A stretch of DNA of 64,000 nucleotides, from contig JAGTWJ010000002.1 of assembly GCA_020064725.1 (NCBI GenBank), positions 4,402,001 to 4,466,000 on the forward strand, given 5' to 3'. This DNA is from Drechslerella dactyloides. Its lineage: Eukaryota > Ascomycota > Orbiliomycetes > Orbiliales > Orbiliaceae. Each line of letters opens with the position of its first letter. The stretch's first letter is position 1. The translations under genes were made by a program, and so were the position numbers. Shown piece after piece: positions 35,790 through 47,700 of this stretch. The notes beneath the pieces were generated by a model. It made no database searches and was not told the DNA's origin. It saw only the letters and a program-made list of their open reading frames with translations.

Positions 35790-36268
35790 AGTGTTTGCGA
35801 CCTCGTAGCTGTGATGATGTATCATGGGTATCGCGTCGGTGGCGGCTGGGCGATGTATTTGTACGATGCGGGGGCTATGTGTATCGACATGCATGTGCGT
35901 CGATTGGATTACATCGGATTGCGGTTCAGCGCTCTTTCGTACCTACATCCATACCTCCTACCATCGGTTTCGCAGGCCTTAGGCCTTGTTTGTTGGCCAC
36001 TTCGTCAGTACGAACTGTCCGAAAAGTACAAGTTACCATACGTCAGAGCCCAGGCCGAAGATTCCTATACAGTTCTTATAGTATATCCCAGAGTATATCC
36101 TTTTCCCGGAACCATAGTCTGTGGTGGTAAGGAAATGCATTATGGGTATCATGGCATAACCTATGCTGAGTTTCATACACGCTATATCGTACAGAATTGA
36201 ACACAAATGTGCGACAAGAAAAGCTCAAGAGCCCAGAAAAGTCTACCAAAATGGCTCGAGACGCGGCT
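35790..36268. other. Convergent 3' region TMA46 / UPF3
   Basis: Both 3' flanks, nothing else seen. A minus-strand frame running on to 36076 belongs to a shifted reading of UPF3. Confidence 0.5.
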
Positions 36269-38203
36269 TTAGTCTCCTCCGGCAGCTGGAGCGGGAGCAG
36301 CTGGAGTGGATGCAGCACTGTTCCCTCCTCCGCCTCCTCCACCCCCACTTTCGCCACGATAACCTCTTGGAAACCCGCGTCCTCGCCCGCCTCTGGGACC
36401 GTATGGAAACCCTCGCCCGCCTCTGCCTCTATTTCCATGTGACGACCCCGTTGATGCACTCTGCTGCATGCTCTTCGGGCCAGTTGGGATAGCTGGAGTA
36501 GCGGATGGACTCGTTGGCGTCTGTGGGGCCTGTGTAGTGGTTGGAGTAGTTGTAGCAGGGGCAGCAGATTGGGCTGGTTGTGTAGCTGGTGCTGGCACAG
36601 CTTGCGCAGCAGACCGATTGTTGGATCCCCGCGCATTCCTGTTGCGTCCGCCGCGCCCTCGAGCGTTCTGCGCCGGAGGCGGGGGTTGCGATGGGGTTGC
36701 AGTTGATGGTGTGGATGTCTCTGTTTGTGAAGCATTCGATTCTGTGGCGCTGCTAGGTTGAGTCGGTGCTGATGCGGATGCGGTTGAGGCCCCAGATGCG
36801 GTGTCGTCTTTACGCTTGTCCCTGTTTCTATTTCGCGGCCGTTTGCTACCCTCTGCCTTTGCGGGCGCTGGGGCTGGTGTTTCTGGTACGGAAACAGGGG
36901 TTGTCTGTTGTGGGGTTGGTTGAGTGCTTGGTCCGGCGGTAGTTGTGGCGGTGGCAGAGGTGGTAGTAGCTGAGGCAGCTGTTGTGGTTGCGGCGGGGGT
37001 TGCTTGTGCTTGTTTCGCGTCTGTGTTAGCGGCTTCGGGGGCTGCTTTATTTCTTCTTCCACGCGGGTTAGCGGTGAGGCCGAGATCTCGTTGCAGTATT
37101 GCAGTAGCAGTGAGCCCTGCAGTCCCTCGCTCTCGTCGCGAGGGTCGCGTTGATGTTTCAGCGGCAGGTTTCGCTGGAGCCGCAGCCGGCGCAGCTGGAG
37201 CGGGAGTCGCAGGTTTCTTCTCGATCTTCTTAGGTTTATCGCTAGATGAGGCGGCGGAGGAAGCGGCCGCAGCTTTCTCTTTCTCCTTGTCGCGTCGACG
37301 CTTCCGGTCCCGATCTCTCTTCTTGCCTCCTCCTCCGCCCGATGTTGTCGACTTGGCGTCATCGTCCTCCGCGGCGAGGGCAGCAGCCTTGCCCTTGCCT
37401 TTATCCTTAATTTTAGGGTTGAGCTTCTGCTGCCTGATATACTCGACAAGCGGGGTGGTCGTGACTTTCGTGCCGGGTTCGGTGATTGGTGCGTCGTATG
37501 AAGGTGTGGGTGCAGCCAGCGGGTCGTAGTATTTCTTCTGCTCCTCCTCTGATGATTTCTCGCCGTCACCATCGGCTTTTACAACGCTAGCGGCGTTCGG
37601 GCCGGTGTGTTTAAGATTTTCCAGAAATGTGATAAACTCGGCATCATTATCGATGGTGCCGCTACGGCCGTCGTGGCGGAGGCGGCCGCGTGTTCTAGGG
37701 ATTTTTTGAAACGGCGCAAACTCGACTTGTACGCGGACTTCCTGGCCGCGGGAGTCGATGAGCGACTTGCCATTGAGGGCAGCTTTGATCTGGACGAGAG
37801 TTTCCGTAGATCTGGCTCTCGCGTACGCGATGGCGTATGTGGTCGGTTTGTTGCGACTATAATAGAATAGTTAGCATGGTGAAGGAGGAGCATGAAGCAG
37901 ATGAGACGCGGACGCGGATGGAGAGAAATCGTACTCTTGTGGAACCTTTCCCGGTGTAAAGGACGACCACTCGACGGTCTCTTTATTAATGCAGTCGGCT
38001 GTAAGGATGTTGTACTCCTGTTCTGTCATGGATGCGGGGAGATGGCGAATGACGACTTTGAGCTTTGGGGCCGGCTGAGCTGGCGCGGAGGGGACGGCAG
38101 GAGTGGAAGCTTGCTGCTGGGCGGTAGAGGCGGTCGGCTGGATGGTGGTGATGGCGCTACCCTTGCCGCGGGTCTTGATCTTGATGATTCCGGGCGTCGC
38201 CAT
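36269..38203 (-). CDS. UPF3: Nonsense-mediated mRNA decay factor UPF3
   Basis: Two exons, 38203-37935 and 37856-36269, encode 618 residues. The 78-base intron has branch TGCTAAC and acceptor TATTATAG. The Smg4/UPF3 RNP-like domain covers about residues 45-170. It starts LKVVIRHLPASMTEQEY, forms GKVPQDRNKPTTYAIAYARA at the junction, and ends VQVEFAPFQKIP. UPF3 links UPF2 and the exon-junction mark to mRNA surveillance and shuttles between nucleus and cytoplasm. A Lys/Arg-rich patch (KKRDRDRKRRRDKEKEK) resembles a nuclear localisation signal. The rest is a long low-complexity Ala/Pro/Thr tail ending in RGG-like repeats (RGRGGRGFPYGPRGGRGRG) and a Gly run. The second exon contains no in-frame ATG, so a simple ATG-based search misses it and favours a longer shifted frame. 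The start MATPGIIKIKTRGKG is preferred over an upstream in-frame Met at 38401. Confidence 0.92.
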
Positions 38204-39078
38204 GGTGGGGGATGGGTACGTGGATCCGAGGGTGGGGAGGTCGGTGATGATTGGAGGTGAGGTTTGGCGACGTAGCGAAAGTGGTGAGCTGTTATAAACA
38301 CGCAAACTGCTGGACGCCAAAAAGACTGCGCCCAAATAGCTATCAATATCTCGAGACGAATGAGGCCACGATTCCTCGTTCGCGAGATCTAAAGAACGCA
38401 AACATCGCCCTCATCTGATAAAAGTTGATATCACAACCTTAAAATCTTTATCGATGCGTCCACATGCAGGCACGTCGGCTAAGGAAGGCCCTATCGATGT
38501 CGCACAGACCAGCTCGGCAACGTCAGCCGACGACGACAGGGCCGTGACTCAACTCGGGGAGCGAAGCCAGACTCCGAACCACCACGACCAGCCCTTGCTC
38601 ACCTCCAATCGTATTCGACGATACTCTAGCTTCTATCAAGGTACTGGCTAGCCCAAGGTTTCCGTACCGCATTGTGTCTTAAGATACGTTCGGCCGATTT
38701 GGCAGGTGCAAAAGCTTGTGAATCACCAACACGCAATATCCAACGTGCAATCCGCTTGACGTCAACCGACCACGATATAAAGCAGGCTCCGAATCCGATT
38801 CCACATTGTCTTAAAGAACAGAGCTGCACTGCGGTTCTCCCTAAGACTATAATTTTATCTACATTCTTTAATCCATTTATCAATTGGCCGCCTGGAGCCT
38901 ATATCTGTTCCGGGGCGAGATTCATATTCTCGCATCAGTCTCCTCGGGATCTCAAACGGCGAATCCATAGGGCCTCTGGCTCTCCAGGGTTGATAGAGAC
39001 CTCACATCTCTACAATTGAAATTGCAGGGTATCGATATCGACTGGCTATATTATAGCCTCTATACTCATACCGCCGAT
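38204..39078. promoter_or_regulatory. Divergent promoter region UPF3 / split-barrel protein
   Basis: 875 bases between divergent starts. Open frames here are short and without domain. An in-frame extension of UPF3 up to 38401 is most likely 5' leader. Confidence 0.4.
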
Positions 39079-39888
39079 ATGCCGAAATTCTACCCCGCCC
39101 TCGATCCAAACCTCACCTCATGGGCCCTCTCCCAGCCCCTCTTCTTCACCGCCACAGCTCCGCTCACCGGTTCTCACGTCAACCTCTCCCCGAAAGGTCT
39201 CCCCACCGCCTCTCTCGCGATTCCCACACCATCGACGCTGCTCTACATCGACTCCACAGGCTCCGGCTGCGAGACCATCTCCCATCTATACGAAAACGGG
39301 CGGATAACAATCCTCTTCCTCTCCTTCGACGCGTCGCCGCGAATCATGCGTCTGTTCTGTCGTGGACGAGTCGTCGAAAAGGGGACAGCTGAATACCAGT
39401 CCCTGCTCCCGCACCTCGGTGCATCAAAGTCCAGTTCCAGCGAAACTATCGCCGATGACAGCACCAAGAGCAAAGCTGGCGACAGCGGCATGCCAACCGC
39501 CCGCGCAATCATATTTTGCGACATCTTCAAAGTCCAGACCTCCTGCGGCTTCGGAGTACCCCTCTTCCTTAACGGCCACTGGGAAGACCGCCCCACGCTG
39601 AACGGTTGGGGCGCTAAGAAGCTTGAAGGGACCAAACTCGCCGACTATCAGGTCGAGAACAACGTGCGGAGTCTTGATGGTTTACCGGGCCTACGCAGCG
39701 CGAGGAAGCGTAAGGGCGAGTGGATGAGCGTAGTTGAGGGATGGGGAGTACTGGCTAGGATTTGGGGATATCCTGCGTGTCTCCTGCTGGGGATCGTTCT
39801 CGGGTGGATGCTTGCGGGTGGAAAGTTGAATATGGACTGGGATGCGCTATGGCAGACGGAAGACAACCGCCTGGCGGCAGACTGGTAA
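39079..39888 (+). CDS. FMN-binding split-barrel (pyridoxamine 5'-phosphate oxidase-like) protein with C-terminal membrane helix
   Basis: Single exon, 269 residues. The N-terminal 150 residues match the fungal PNPOx-like family: MPKFYPALDPNLTSWALSQP, FFTATAPL, HVNLSPKG and RLFCRGRVVE in the usual order. These proteins bind FMN or a related flavin in a split beta-barrel; the substrate in fungi is generally unknown. A Ser-rich insert lies around 140-160. The C-terminus has a hydrophobic helix (YPACLLLGIVLGWMLAGG, about 238-255), suggesting tail anchoring. I choose the Met at 39079, because the family starts MPKFY and the upstream Met at 39016 adds only leader-like residues. Divergent from UPF3 and convergent with SIT4. 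Confidence 0.88.
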   Translation: MPKFYPALDPNLTSWALSQPLFFTATAPLTGSHVNLSPKGLPTASLAIPTPSTLLYIDSTGSGCETISHLYENGRITILFLSFDASPRIMRLFCRGRVVEKGTAEYQSLLPHLGASKSSSSETIADDSTKSKAGDSGMPTARAIIFCDIFKVQTSCGFGVPLFLNGHWEDRPTLNGWGAKKLEGTKLADYQVENNVRSLDGLPGLRSARKRKGEWMSVVEGWGVLARIWGYPACLLLGIVLGWMLAGGKLNMDWDALWQTEDNRLAADW

Positions 39889-40269
39889 CCGTAGACCGAT
39901 TGTGTCTAAGTTAGAAATCCAAGGTGTCGCTATTATGCTCGCGCTGGCTAGGATCTATCTATAGTATTCAATGAGCCTCAAGGCCAGATTTGCCTAACAA
40001 CGGATTTTTTAATTCTATAAGACTTACCCGTCACGCGGTAGAGAACTGTACTAGATGCGCCGTTCGATCACCCAAGAGTGCAACCCGCAGAATCACCCTA
40101 TCTTACCACTCCGATTCAAAATTGCTCTACTAATGATAGATACCGCTAGTACAATGCTATACACATCGTGTCCAAATGCCCACCACAGCCTCCGTACGTC
40201 TCCGACCATCTCGCCAAGAAGATATTATGAGAGAAATGAAAAGCTGAATGACATGAGATAAACGTTCCG
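39889..40269. other. Convergent 3' region
   Basis: The 3' flanks of the split-barrel gene and SIT4; nothing else seen. Confidence 0.5.
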
Positions 40270-41491
40270 CTATAGGAAATATTCACCTCTACCACTCCGC
40301 CCAGGCGGCACCGCTCGCTGGTCATCGGGAACAGCCCTGAATATCTTGAACTCGGGCTGCAAGTCCTCCTTTACTTGCATTATGCTGGCGACGTTGCCGC
40401 ATCTATAGCAGTAGTTTGGCGCTGACCATACGGTCACAACCGCGTTCTTGAAGTGGTACTAGACACTCAACATCAGTTTTAGTCCATGGAATGTGTGGAT
40501 AGCAGCTGAATTCACCTTGTAGCCTTCATTGACCAGCTGGTGGGCTCTTGCTATCAAGGTCAAATTGTTCACGTGGTTGAACTGCACTAGTCAGCATTCC
40601 TGTATCCCTTCGACCAAACCATCAGTACACCGACTAACCTCAGATGCAACTTTATCACCAAACAGCCACCCGGCACCACGCGGCGAGACCGCCCAAGTGT
40701 CGACATCTATACGGCCGTTAGCATCAACTGAAGTCATCGCAGAAACGACTCAGACAATAATACCCTCCGGATCGCTCCAAACGAGATCGCAGAACGCGCC
40801 CTCATGAGGAATCTCTTGCGCCCTCGCAACAACCCTTATTTGATCTAGCGTGCGAATCTCGGGACTCAGACCACCATGCACACAGAGCACTTTCCCATCG
40901 ATGATCGCCGCCAGCGCCAGAAAGTCGAACACCTGACAACAACTCTTCCACACGCTCGCGTTACCATACTTTGTCTGACACTCCTCGTAGAAACCGTACA
41001 CCTGCGTGATCTGCCGGCTCTCGTGATTGCCGCGCACCAGCGTGATGTGCGACGGATACTTGGCTTTCAGGCACATCAGCAACGTGAACGTCTCGAGAGA
41101 AAAGTATCCCCGGTCGACAAAGTCGCCAAGGAAGACGTAATTGATATCCGGCGGGAAGCCACCGCCGACTTTGAAGAGCTCCATCAGGTCGTAGAATTGG
41201 CCGTGGATGTCGCCGCAGACAGTCACAGGAGACTTGACGGGCTGGATATTCGACTCTGTAAAAATCACACCGGTAAGTTTCCCATCCATCCCATGCATAT
41301 ACTATACGGAACTGAATGGACGATATCAAGAACTCGAGAGAAAGAAAGGACACACCCTCCATCAAGCACTCCTTGACCAACTCGCACAGCCGCTTCATAT
41401 CGCTCTCCGGCAGATACTTGCACTTCTTCGCCATCTCCAGCCACTCATCCGGGCCCCCGCCCGAGCTTGAGCTGCCTTCGCCAACACTCAT
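40270..41491 (-). CDS. SIT4: PP6/Sit4-type serine/threonine phosphatase catalytic subunit
   Basis: Five exons (41491-41356, 41255-40764, 40706-40639, 40581-40516, 40458-40270) encode 316 residues, close to yeast Sit4. All PPP metal and catalytic motifs are present: [29 protein letters not shown] and [11 protein letters not shown]. The N-terminus [15 protein letters not shown] and the segment [20 protein letters not shown] are specific to the Sit4/PP6 branch rather than PP2A or PP4. The protein ends EYFL, the carboxymethylation-type tail of the PP2A group. It acts with SAPS-domain partners in cell-cycle and TORC1 signalling. The last three introns are all exactly 57 bases. The start [13 protein letters not shown] gives normal length. 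The frame stays open upstream to about 42370 with a Ser-rich, coding-like stretch, so a longer form is possible. Confidence 0.94.
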
Positions 41492-42454
41492 CGGACCGGT
41501 CGTCGACGGATCGGTACTGGGCCTTCTAGGAATCACAGGCACAGCCGTCGGCTTCCTGCTGCTCGTCGAGGCCGTCGACGAATCGATCGAGTCCTGAAAA
41601 CCCGCGTACGTAGTCGCAAACGACGATCCAAAGCCGGACCCGGACCCACTGGCGTCGAAGGACGTGGGCGTGTCGCTGCTGTCGTCGTCGGTTGTGACGG
41701 CGGAGAAGGTTACGGCAGACGCCGACGTCGTCGACGACGAGGTCCCGGTCTGCGAGTGCGAGGAGCTGGGTGGCTCGGAGCCACCACCACCGCCGCCGGC
41801 GAGCTGCTGCGCACTGATCGATTCGGACTGGGCCTTGAGTTCCGAGAGGAGGTCCGCGGGGAATACGTTGGTGGAGGAGGAGCGAGAGTGCCGCCTCGCT
41901 GTGGGAGTCTTTTGCTGCGAAATCTTGGGCGGTGGGGAGGAGGGGCTCCCAGGATGGTGCAAGTCTCGGTGGTGATATCGAAAGTGAGGGCGAGGTGTAC
42001 GAAGCCGGTGAAGGATAGATAGGATGAGATGGAATGAGATAGCTGGCCGGGGAAGCTGCGAGGGTGAGCTTGGGATGTCGGTTACGATTGGCTGGGGAGC
42101 TTCAGTTTTGGGCTGGCGGTGCTGTTGGCGGTGCTGCTGGCCACGATCGATGCGGCGGGGCCACCAGCGATTGCTAAGCGAGCCGGCCAACGCACAAAAT
42201 GCAACAGGCCGCCATAGACGTCTACGGAAACGTCGACGCGACACCGTCATGATCATGTTATAGTGGTATATTCTCATCAAATATCCCTTCGATACTGGAT
42301 CTTTGGAAACAATATCTGGGAGATAAACCGCATGTTTGTCCTCACTGCTCATCCATTCACTACCATACAATCCGCTCAGGTTCTATCACAGCCGCGTTAC
42401 GTATCGATATCAAACATGCTCGCAAACTCAATACATATTGATTCGAATCCACGC
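41492..42454. other. SIT4 upstream region with in-frame open extension
   Basis: On the minus strand the SIT4 frame is uninterrupted from 41491 back to 42370. The part 41492-41930 reads like a disordered protein segment (RRHSRSSSTNVFPADLLSEL, then Ser/Thr/Gly-rich) and could be translated from an upstream Met or spliced exon. The part beyond 41930 looks like leader. It also holds the 3' flank of the transporter gene. Confidence 0.45.
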
Positions 42455-44132
42455 TTAGTCACTACGGCGGGGGGGCTTCGGCACCAGCCACCAGCTGACT
42501 GCAGTCGCCGCGAGCAGAGCCGTCATTATCGGCTGTAACACCTTCACGCCAACCTTGCCGGCAATCACACCCGTCACCGCTGGAAACAGCGAGCCACCCG
42601 CTTGAGCCAACGCAAATACAAGACCTGCAGCCGTTAACATTGGCGATAATCGTCGTAAAGTTTTTGGAGACTAGTCAGCTTACCGAGAGCCGTTGGCTGG
42701 AGACGCTTCGGAAATAGCTTGGAACCAACGGATATTCCCTACGAGCGCTGCCGTTAGTCCACCGTGCGAACCAGACAGTATGAAAATGTCGAATTGATAT
42801 CACCATGCATACCGTCGCAAAAAAGGGTCCTGAGAAGAATCCAACAAGTGAGATAGCCGCGATATCAACTAGAATGTTGGGCACTTGCCAAAATACCAGC
42901 TGACATGCCAGCGTGAGTATACAACAGACCAGCACCGTCCGGCGCTCTCCAAATCTCTTGGTAGGCTCAGCTAGAAGTAGCCGCCCCAGGAACAGCCCAG
43001 CATTCTGACCTGCTGCTACATACCCCATCTTCGACAACTCCCCTCCCCGGACCTGAACCAGGAACTCCACGCTCCATCCTGCAAACGAAAAAAGCCTCAC
43101 ATTAGCATGTCTCGACCCCTCGATCACGAGCAGCCAGGCTCAGCTCAGGAAATGATAATCCGCATACCTCCTCCGGTAACACTGGCCCCCAAGAACAAGA
43201 AGAAATACAAACTTAAAAACCAGAGGGCAGGCATCCTCAATGTTTCCCTAATCTCGCCGACCGCACTTTTACTCCTACTCCTTTCCGGATTGGCATCACG
43301 CCTCTGCACGCCCACCGAATCTCGAAACGCATACGCCACCGCCACAACATTCAAAACCCCCAACGCGATCAGAAACGCATAAAATACCGCCCATCGGTCC
43401 GGCATCGCCACCGCCATAGCTGTCGCAACGAACGGCGACACTAACAATCCCAACGCATACATGGCATGGATAAAGCCAAGCCATCGGTGCGCGCCCCTGA
43501 GGCTGCTCACGTATGTGTTTGAATGCGAGTCTTGATACGCTTGCCCGAGCGAGGTGAAGAAGAATGACAGCGCGAAAACGGCGTACGGCGGTCCCCAAAC
43601 TCGAAGAATATGTGCGAGGAGTTGCAGGCATGCACCGATGATGAGAATTGTCCCATAACCGAGGTACTTGAGTAGATGGCTGTTCGTCAACGCCGCCAGA
43701 ACCCATCCACCGAAGGCGGCAGCGTATCTGTATCCCACGGAAACTCGATTAGCACAGCGACCTAATGTATGTGTAGAAAAGTTAGATTGTGGGATAAAAG
43801 CCTTCAGCAACGGCCAAGAATCCCGCTTACATGACGGCTATGAGGTCAGTCTTAATTCCATAGGTCCGCAGAATGTACGGAATCAAAGCGCCCAGACACC
43901 CATCGCTTGTACCCGCGAAAAAGAACGAAAAGCCAGCACTGAGAAGCTTGAATACAGCGGTTCTCGTCAACTTGATATTCTGATCTTCGAATACGATACC
44001 GTTGCCCGGCGATGCTTCTTCGCGCGAATGTAGCTCGATCTCTTCTTGCAGCCGCGGATCCGCTTTTGAGGCCTTGGGGGATGGCAGGATTGCAGCTGGT
44101 CGCTCCGTAATCGTCGTCGACTGTGTCGCCAT
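42455..44132 (-). CDS. MFS transporter, BSC6-like
   Basis: Five exons (44132-43831, 43727-43168, 43078-42813, 42738-42684, 42624-42455) encode 450 residues with about 12 membrane helices expected. A polar 60-residue N-terminus precedes helix 1. The blocks SDGCLGALIPYILRTYGI, FGGWVLAALTNSHLLKYL, SLGQAYQDSHSNTYVSSLRG and AHRWLGFIHAMYALG are typical of the fungal BSC6-like major facilitator group. A short central loop rich in charged residues (QRRDANPERSRSKSA) joins the halves. For the first intron the nearer AG gives a stop at once; the second, after a GCTAATC branch, keeps frame. Substrate unknown for the group. It is transcribed in the same direction as SIT4, about 0.96 kb upstream of it. Confidence 0.9.
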
Positions 44133-44760
44133 CTCGATATCTATGCTACGCCCCTAGTATTGATATACTCCGAAGGCGGATTCGAATCACTCCCGTCCCC
44201 TGTATGGAAGGCGTCTGGCTTGCGAGACAGCTCCTATATACTATTCGGGGAACAGCCACCTTAAATGGTGAGGAACGCTGCTGTGGGGAAGTCGTTGCAT
44301 TTTTCTAGAACCTCGCGTTGCACGCTTAGGATGCGGAGATCATCCGAAGTTTCTCCGAATGTTCGCGATTATGATTGAGCTTCAAAAGCTCGTTGAGGCT
44401 TCGTATCTTCGTCTATAGACCATTTTGTGGCCGGCCCTAAGTTCCACTAGATCGGTTCGTTGTCGGCGTGTCGTTGCGATGTGACTGTAAACTCATTCTT
44501 GATACTAGCTAGGGCTAGGTCAGGATATCCGGATGCCGAGATTTGCTGGCACAACGCCCTGCCACATGCATCCGATGTATACTTTAACGAAAGTCACGCC
44601 GTAAGTTTTATAATATATTACAAGTATCTTTGCTCCATTGGCTTTAAGAAGTTGCAGAACTTCCAGCGAGAGCCCGGCATCTTATCTAGCTTGCGGGTTA
44701 ATAATGAATGGGATTATATATACATTCCCATAATATAATCTAGAAAATCCGAATATAACC

Positions 44761-44780
44761 TGGTCTCGTAAACCAGACCC
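44761..44780 (-). repeat. Dispersed motif copy
   Basis: The reverse complement reads GGGTCTGGTTTACGAGACCA, matching the motif at 1080 and 3171. Confidence 0.4.
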
Positions 44781-47700
44781 TTCCTTGACTTGCCATATAA
44801 CCCAAACGATTGTATAAAATGCCGCCTTATTTGGTGGACCAACGCATGTAAGTATGCTTATATAGATATATACGTTTCACTTTTAGGTTAAAGTTACCGC
44901 AACGGTCAGATTTCATACGGGAAGGGAATACTCGCTCTTGACATCATATCAAAAGTTCCAGCTTGAGGACCCAGCTAAAACGGTACGCCAGGACGTTCGG
45001 ATTCCCGTGGGATTTGCGAGGCCAGAGGCAGTTTTCCGTCTGCACTTATTTCTATTGAATCATCCTATGACATTTTCAGAAATTAGTGCCCATATCTTAA
45101 TTTGGTGAATTTTTCAAGCATGATTATTCCGTAGCGGGGAATGTCTGTTTTTCAAAACTCTTTTATTGCTGGAAGATTTTTAATTGTACCTAAAGCTTAC
45201 GAGACCACTAAAGCACCGATAAGCTGTTTTCCTTGGTCTGTAGCCCATTTTTAGTTCGCATGCTGGAGTATAGGCGTCCTAGAAAACACGCCGCATTTCA
45301 CTTACAGAATCTGTATATATATGGGCATCTAGTCAGCACTGTATAGGGGGCGGTCTAAGTATCCAAGTAGATTAGCTAGATCATCCATAGATCGCATCAA
45401 AGTCAAACCTAGCTAATATTAGCAGATACTATTATCTTCCTAAGTAACTCGTCGAAGCTGACTGTTGTCTTATGGGCCCTAGACAACTGTGTGAGAACGC
45501 GTATACGAATTTCAACGTTGAAGCTCCTTGAAGTAATACCTGCAATAAGGTAGACGTATGATCCATACATTGGGCCTTAAACATATTATTGAATTCGTCC
45601 GGTTTATTATTTGGAATGACATTCGTAGATCCTATGGACTCTTGCACAAACCTTTGAACCATTTGCTGTGGAGTAAGCTCAGCAGCCAAGACTACAAGGA
45701 CAAGGTTTCCTGTGCTAAGAGGCTTTGAGCGAGTGAAGGGCTTTTCAATTCAAGGAATTAATGGCTAAGACATTTATTCTCCATGCCCATGATTGGCCAG
45801 AGCAGGCCAGTTACGAGGTCAGCTTTAACTAGCGCTATAATATACTGTTCTATAGCTACGCAGGAATAGTTCTGTTATGCATACGTGTCGGACATCTCAT
45901 AGGTGCGCCTGACTAGGCGCCTAGGCATACCATTCATTACTATCCAAGGAAATTGACGTTCTGTGGACATTTGTACGAATAACTACCCGCACCAGGCTGT
46001 GTAACAGTCGAAGACATTATTAATATCTCACCTTGTCTCGATGTAGCAAAAAATCCGATAGCGGCGGATCTTCGCCGAAATTGATTGACGCCCAGACGCA
46101 GTATACACAAATTCTTTCCGAATTCCTTCGAATCCGAGCTGCGTGAGGCCCCGGATCGCAACGATTCATTATGTAAGAGAATGCGCACGAACATAATAGC
46201 TTGGGCGAAGCGTCTCCGGCTCGCCAACCTTAGAGCATCACCCGGCACCCGACACAAGCCCGCCATGCATATGCACATGCATAGACGCCCATAGGCAACC
46301 ACGCCGCTATCCAGCCGGGTCGCCTAAGCGAGAGCTCGTGCATTTTCTCTTCGAACGACGACTAGTTAGGCACCCGTGGGGTGGCTATGAGATCATGCTA
46401 CTAGAGTGTCCAAACCACGGCCATCGGCCTGTTAGCCACATTCAAGCCTGTAGCCGATCCACCCATCTATACCGGATCCACCACGTCAACTGACCGTATC
46501 ATGATTAGGCATTACATATGGGCTCTGACTACCCCGCTTTTCGTGTAAACTTTCCAGTTCTTACGATGTCTCACTAGCTTGCAAGTTCTGGTGACTAGCT
46601 CTTGCCGTCCTTCTTGAAATCCGGGAAGATATGTTTTAGCTCAATTGCCATGGGCATCCTTGACGCCTGCTAGCCATTGGTTTTGTTGGGAATGCCTTGC
46701 ATACGACTGGGAAATCGACCGACGAGTCAAGGCGCCGTTAGAGATCTTGACGCAAGCAGTTAGAACAGGGTACCGGGCGGGCAGCGATCCCCGGTATTGC
46801 ACTATACCTCTCGGCTTCGTTGCTTACCCGACAAGGCTTTCCGGTACAGTCTCACGAAAACCCCCTGACGCGAAGCCATGTAACAATGGAGGCCGGTTTG
46901 GGCGTTCGAAGCTTTCCAGTAATGGGAGTAATTGAAATAGGTACAAGACACCAACAGACTACGGTGAAGGGCACCAATTGCGAGGCAATATGTAGAGAAA
47001 TATCCGATGTTCTCTCAAAGAGGCCGCCAATTCTCGGAGCAGAATCTTGTCGTCTGGTGCCCTTGCAATTCGCAAGCGATCCTTCAAAGCACATCAACAA
47101 CTTTCTCAAAATGGCTTTTGTCGGCGCGACGCGACAAATACTACGTACGAGGAATTCAATTCGGCATCCAAAATCGGCTTGCCATCCCTTCGGCCGGCAC
47201 CGCTGGCGTCGGCGTGGTACATTCGACGGATACAATCGAAGAATCCGTCGATTCGCTGATAAGCAGGCACTCAGATCGGGAATTTTTTGGTCTTAACGTA
47301 GGGGGTTTTCCGACTCGAGCACGCTATTGACACAGCCACGATCTGCCGAATATCTCAATACCTTGCAGCTTCATATTTCCGTGACGCTGACCGCCGTCGC
47401 GGCCTACGGCCTAATGCTTCGTACGACAGCACTAGATGCTAGTTCACAACTTATCCCCGGAACCTCAAGCATTGGCTCCGTAGATCAAAATGCCACCTAC
47501 AGGCCTTGTGCCTTGTTCCTACGCTCTCCCATTAAGCCGAACCCCGACAGGCTATCCTTTCGAACAGGGCACAGGTGGATCAGGAAACACCAGCGAGAGA
47601 TTTTTGCCCTTCGAAATACAACTCTGCGGATGTGTTGCTCGCTCGATCTGGCAGGCAGACAGCATCGTCTTGCTATCGACCTTACAAAATCGTCTAGACA

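Noticed and set aside
36924..37529. 201-codon plus-strand frame opposite UPF3
   Set aside because: An antisense shadow created by the GC-rich low-complexity coding sequence; no domain, only Ala/Val/Ser.
36076..37572. 498-codon minus-strand frame over UPF3
   Set aside because: It is a shifted reading of the UPF3 second exon. The correct phase continues the Smg4/UPF3 domain across the intron and contains VEFAPFQKIP.
38204..38401. N-terminal extension of UPF3
   Set aside because: In frame but not protein-like, and the family starts close before the RNP-like domain; probably leader.
43728..43830. MFS first intron ending at the ACATTAG acceptor
   Set aside because: Using that site gives a TAA after four codons. 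The later ATACAG joins the two conserved blocks.
44161..44210. Possible tRNA B-box (GATTCGAATCACTCC)
   Set aside because: No A-box or cloverleaf at the right distance; no tRNA or rRNA gene was recognised anywhere in the window.
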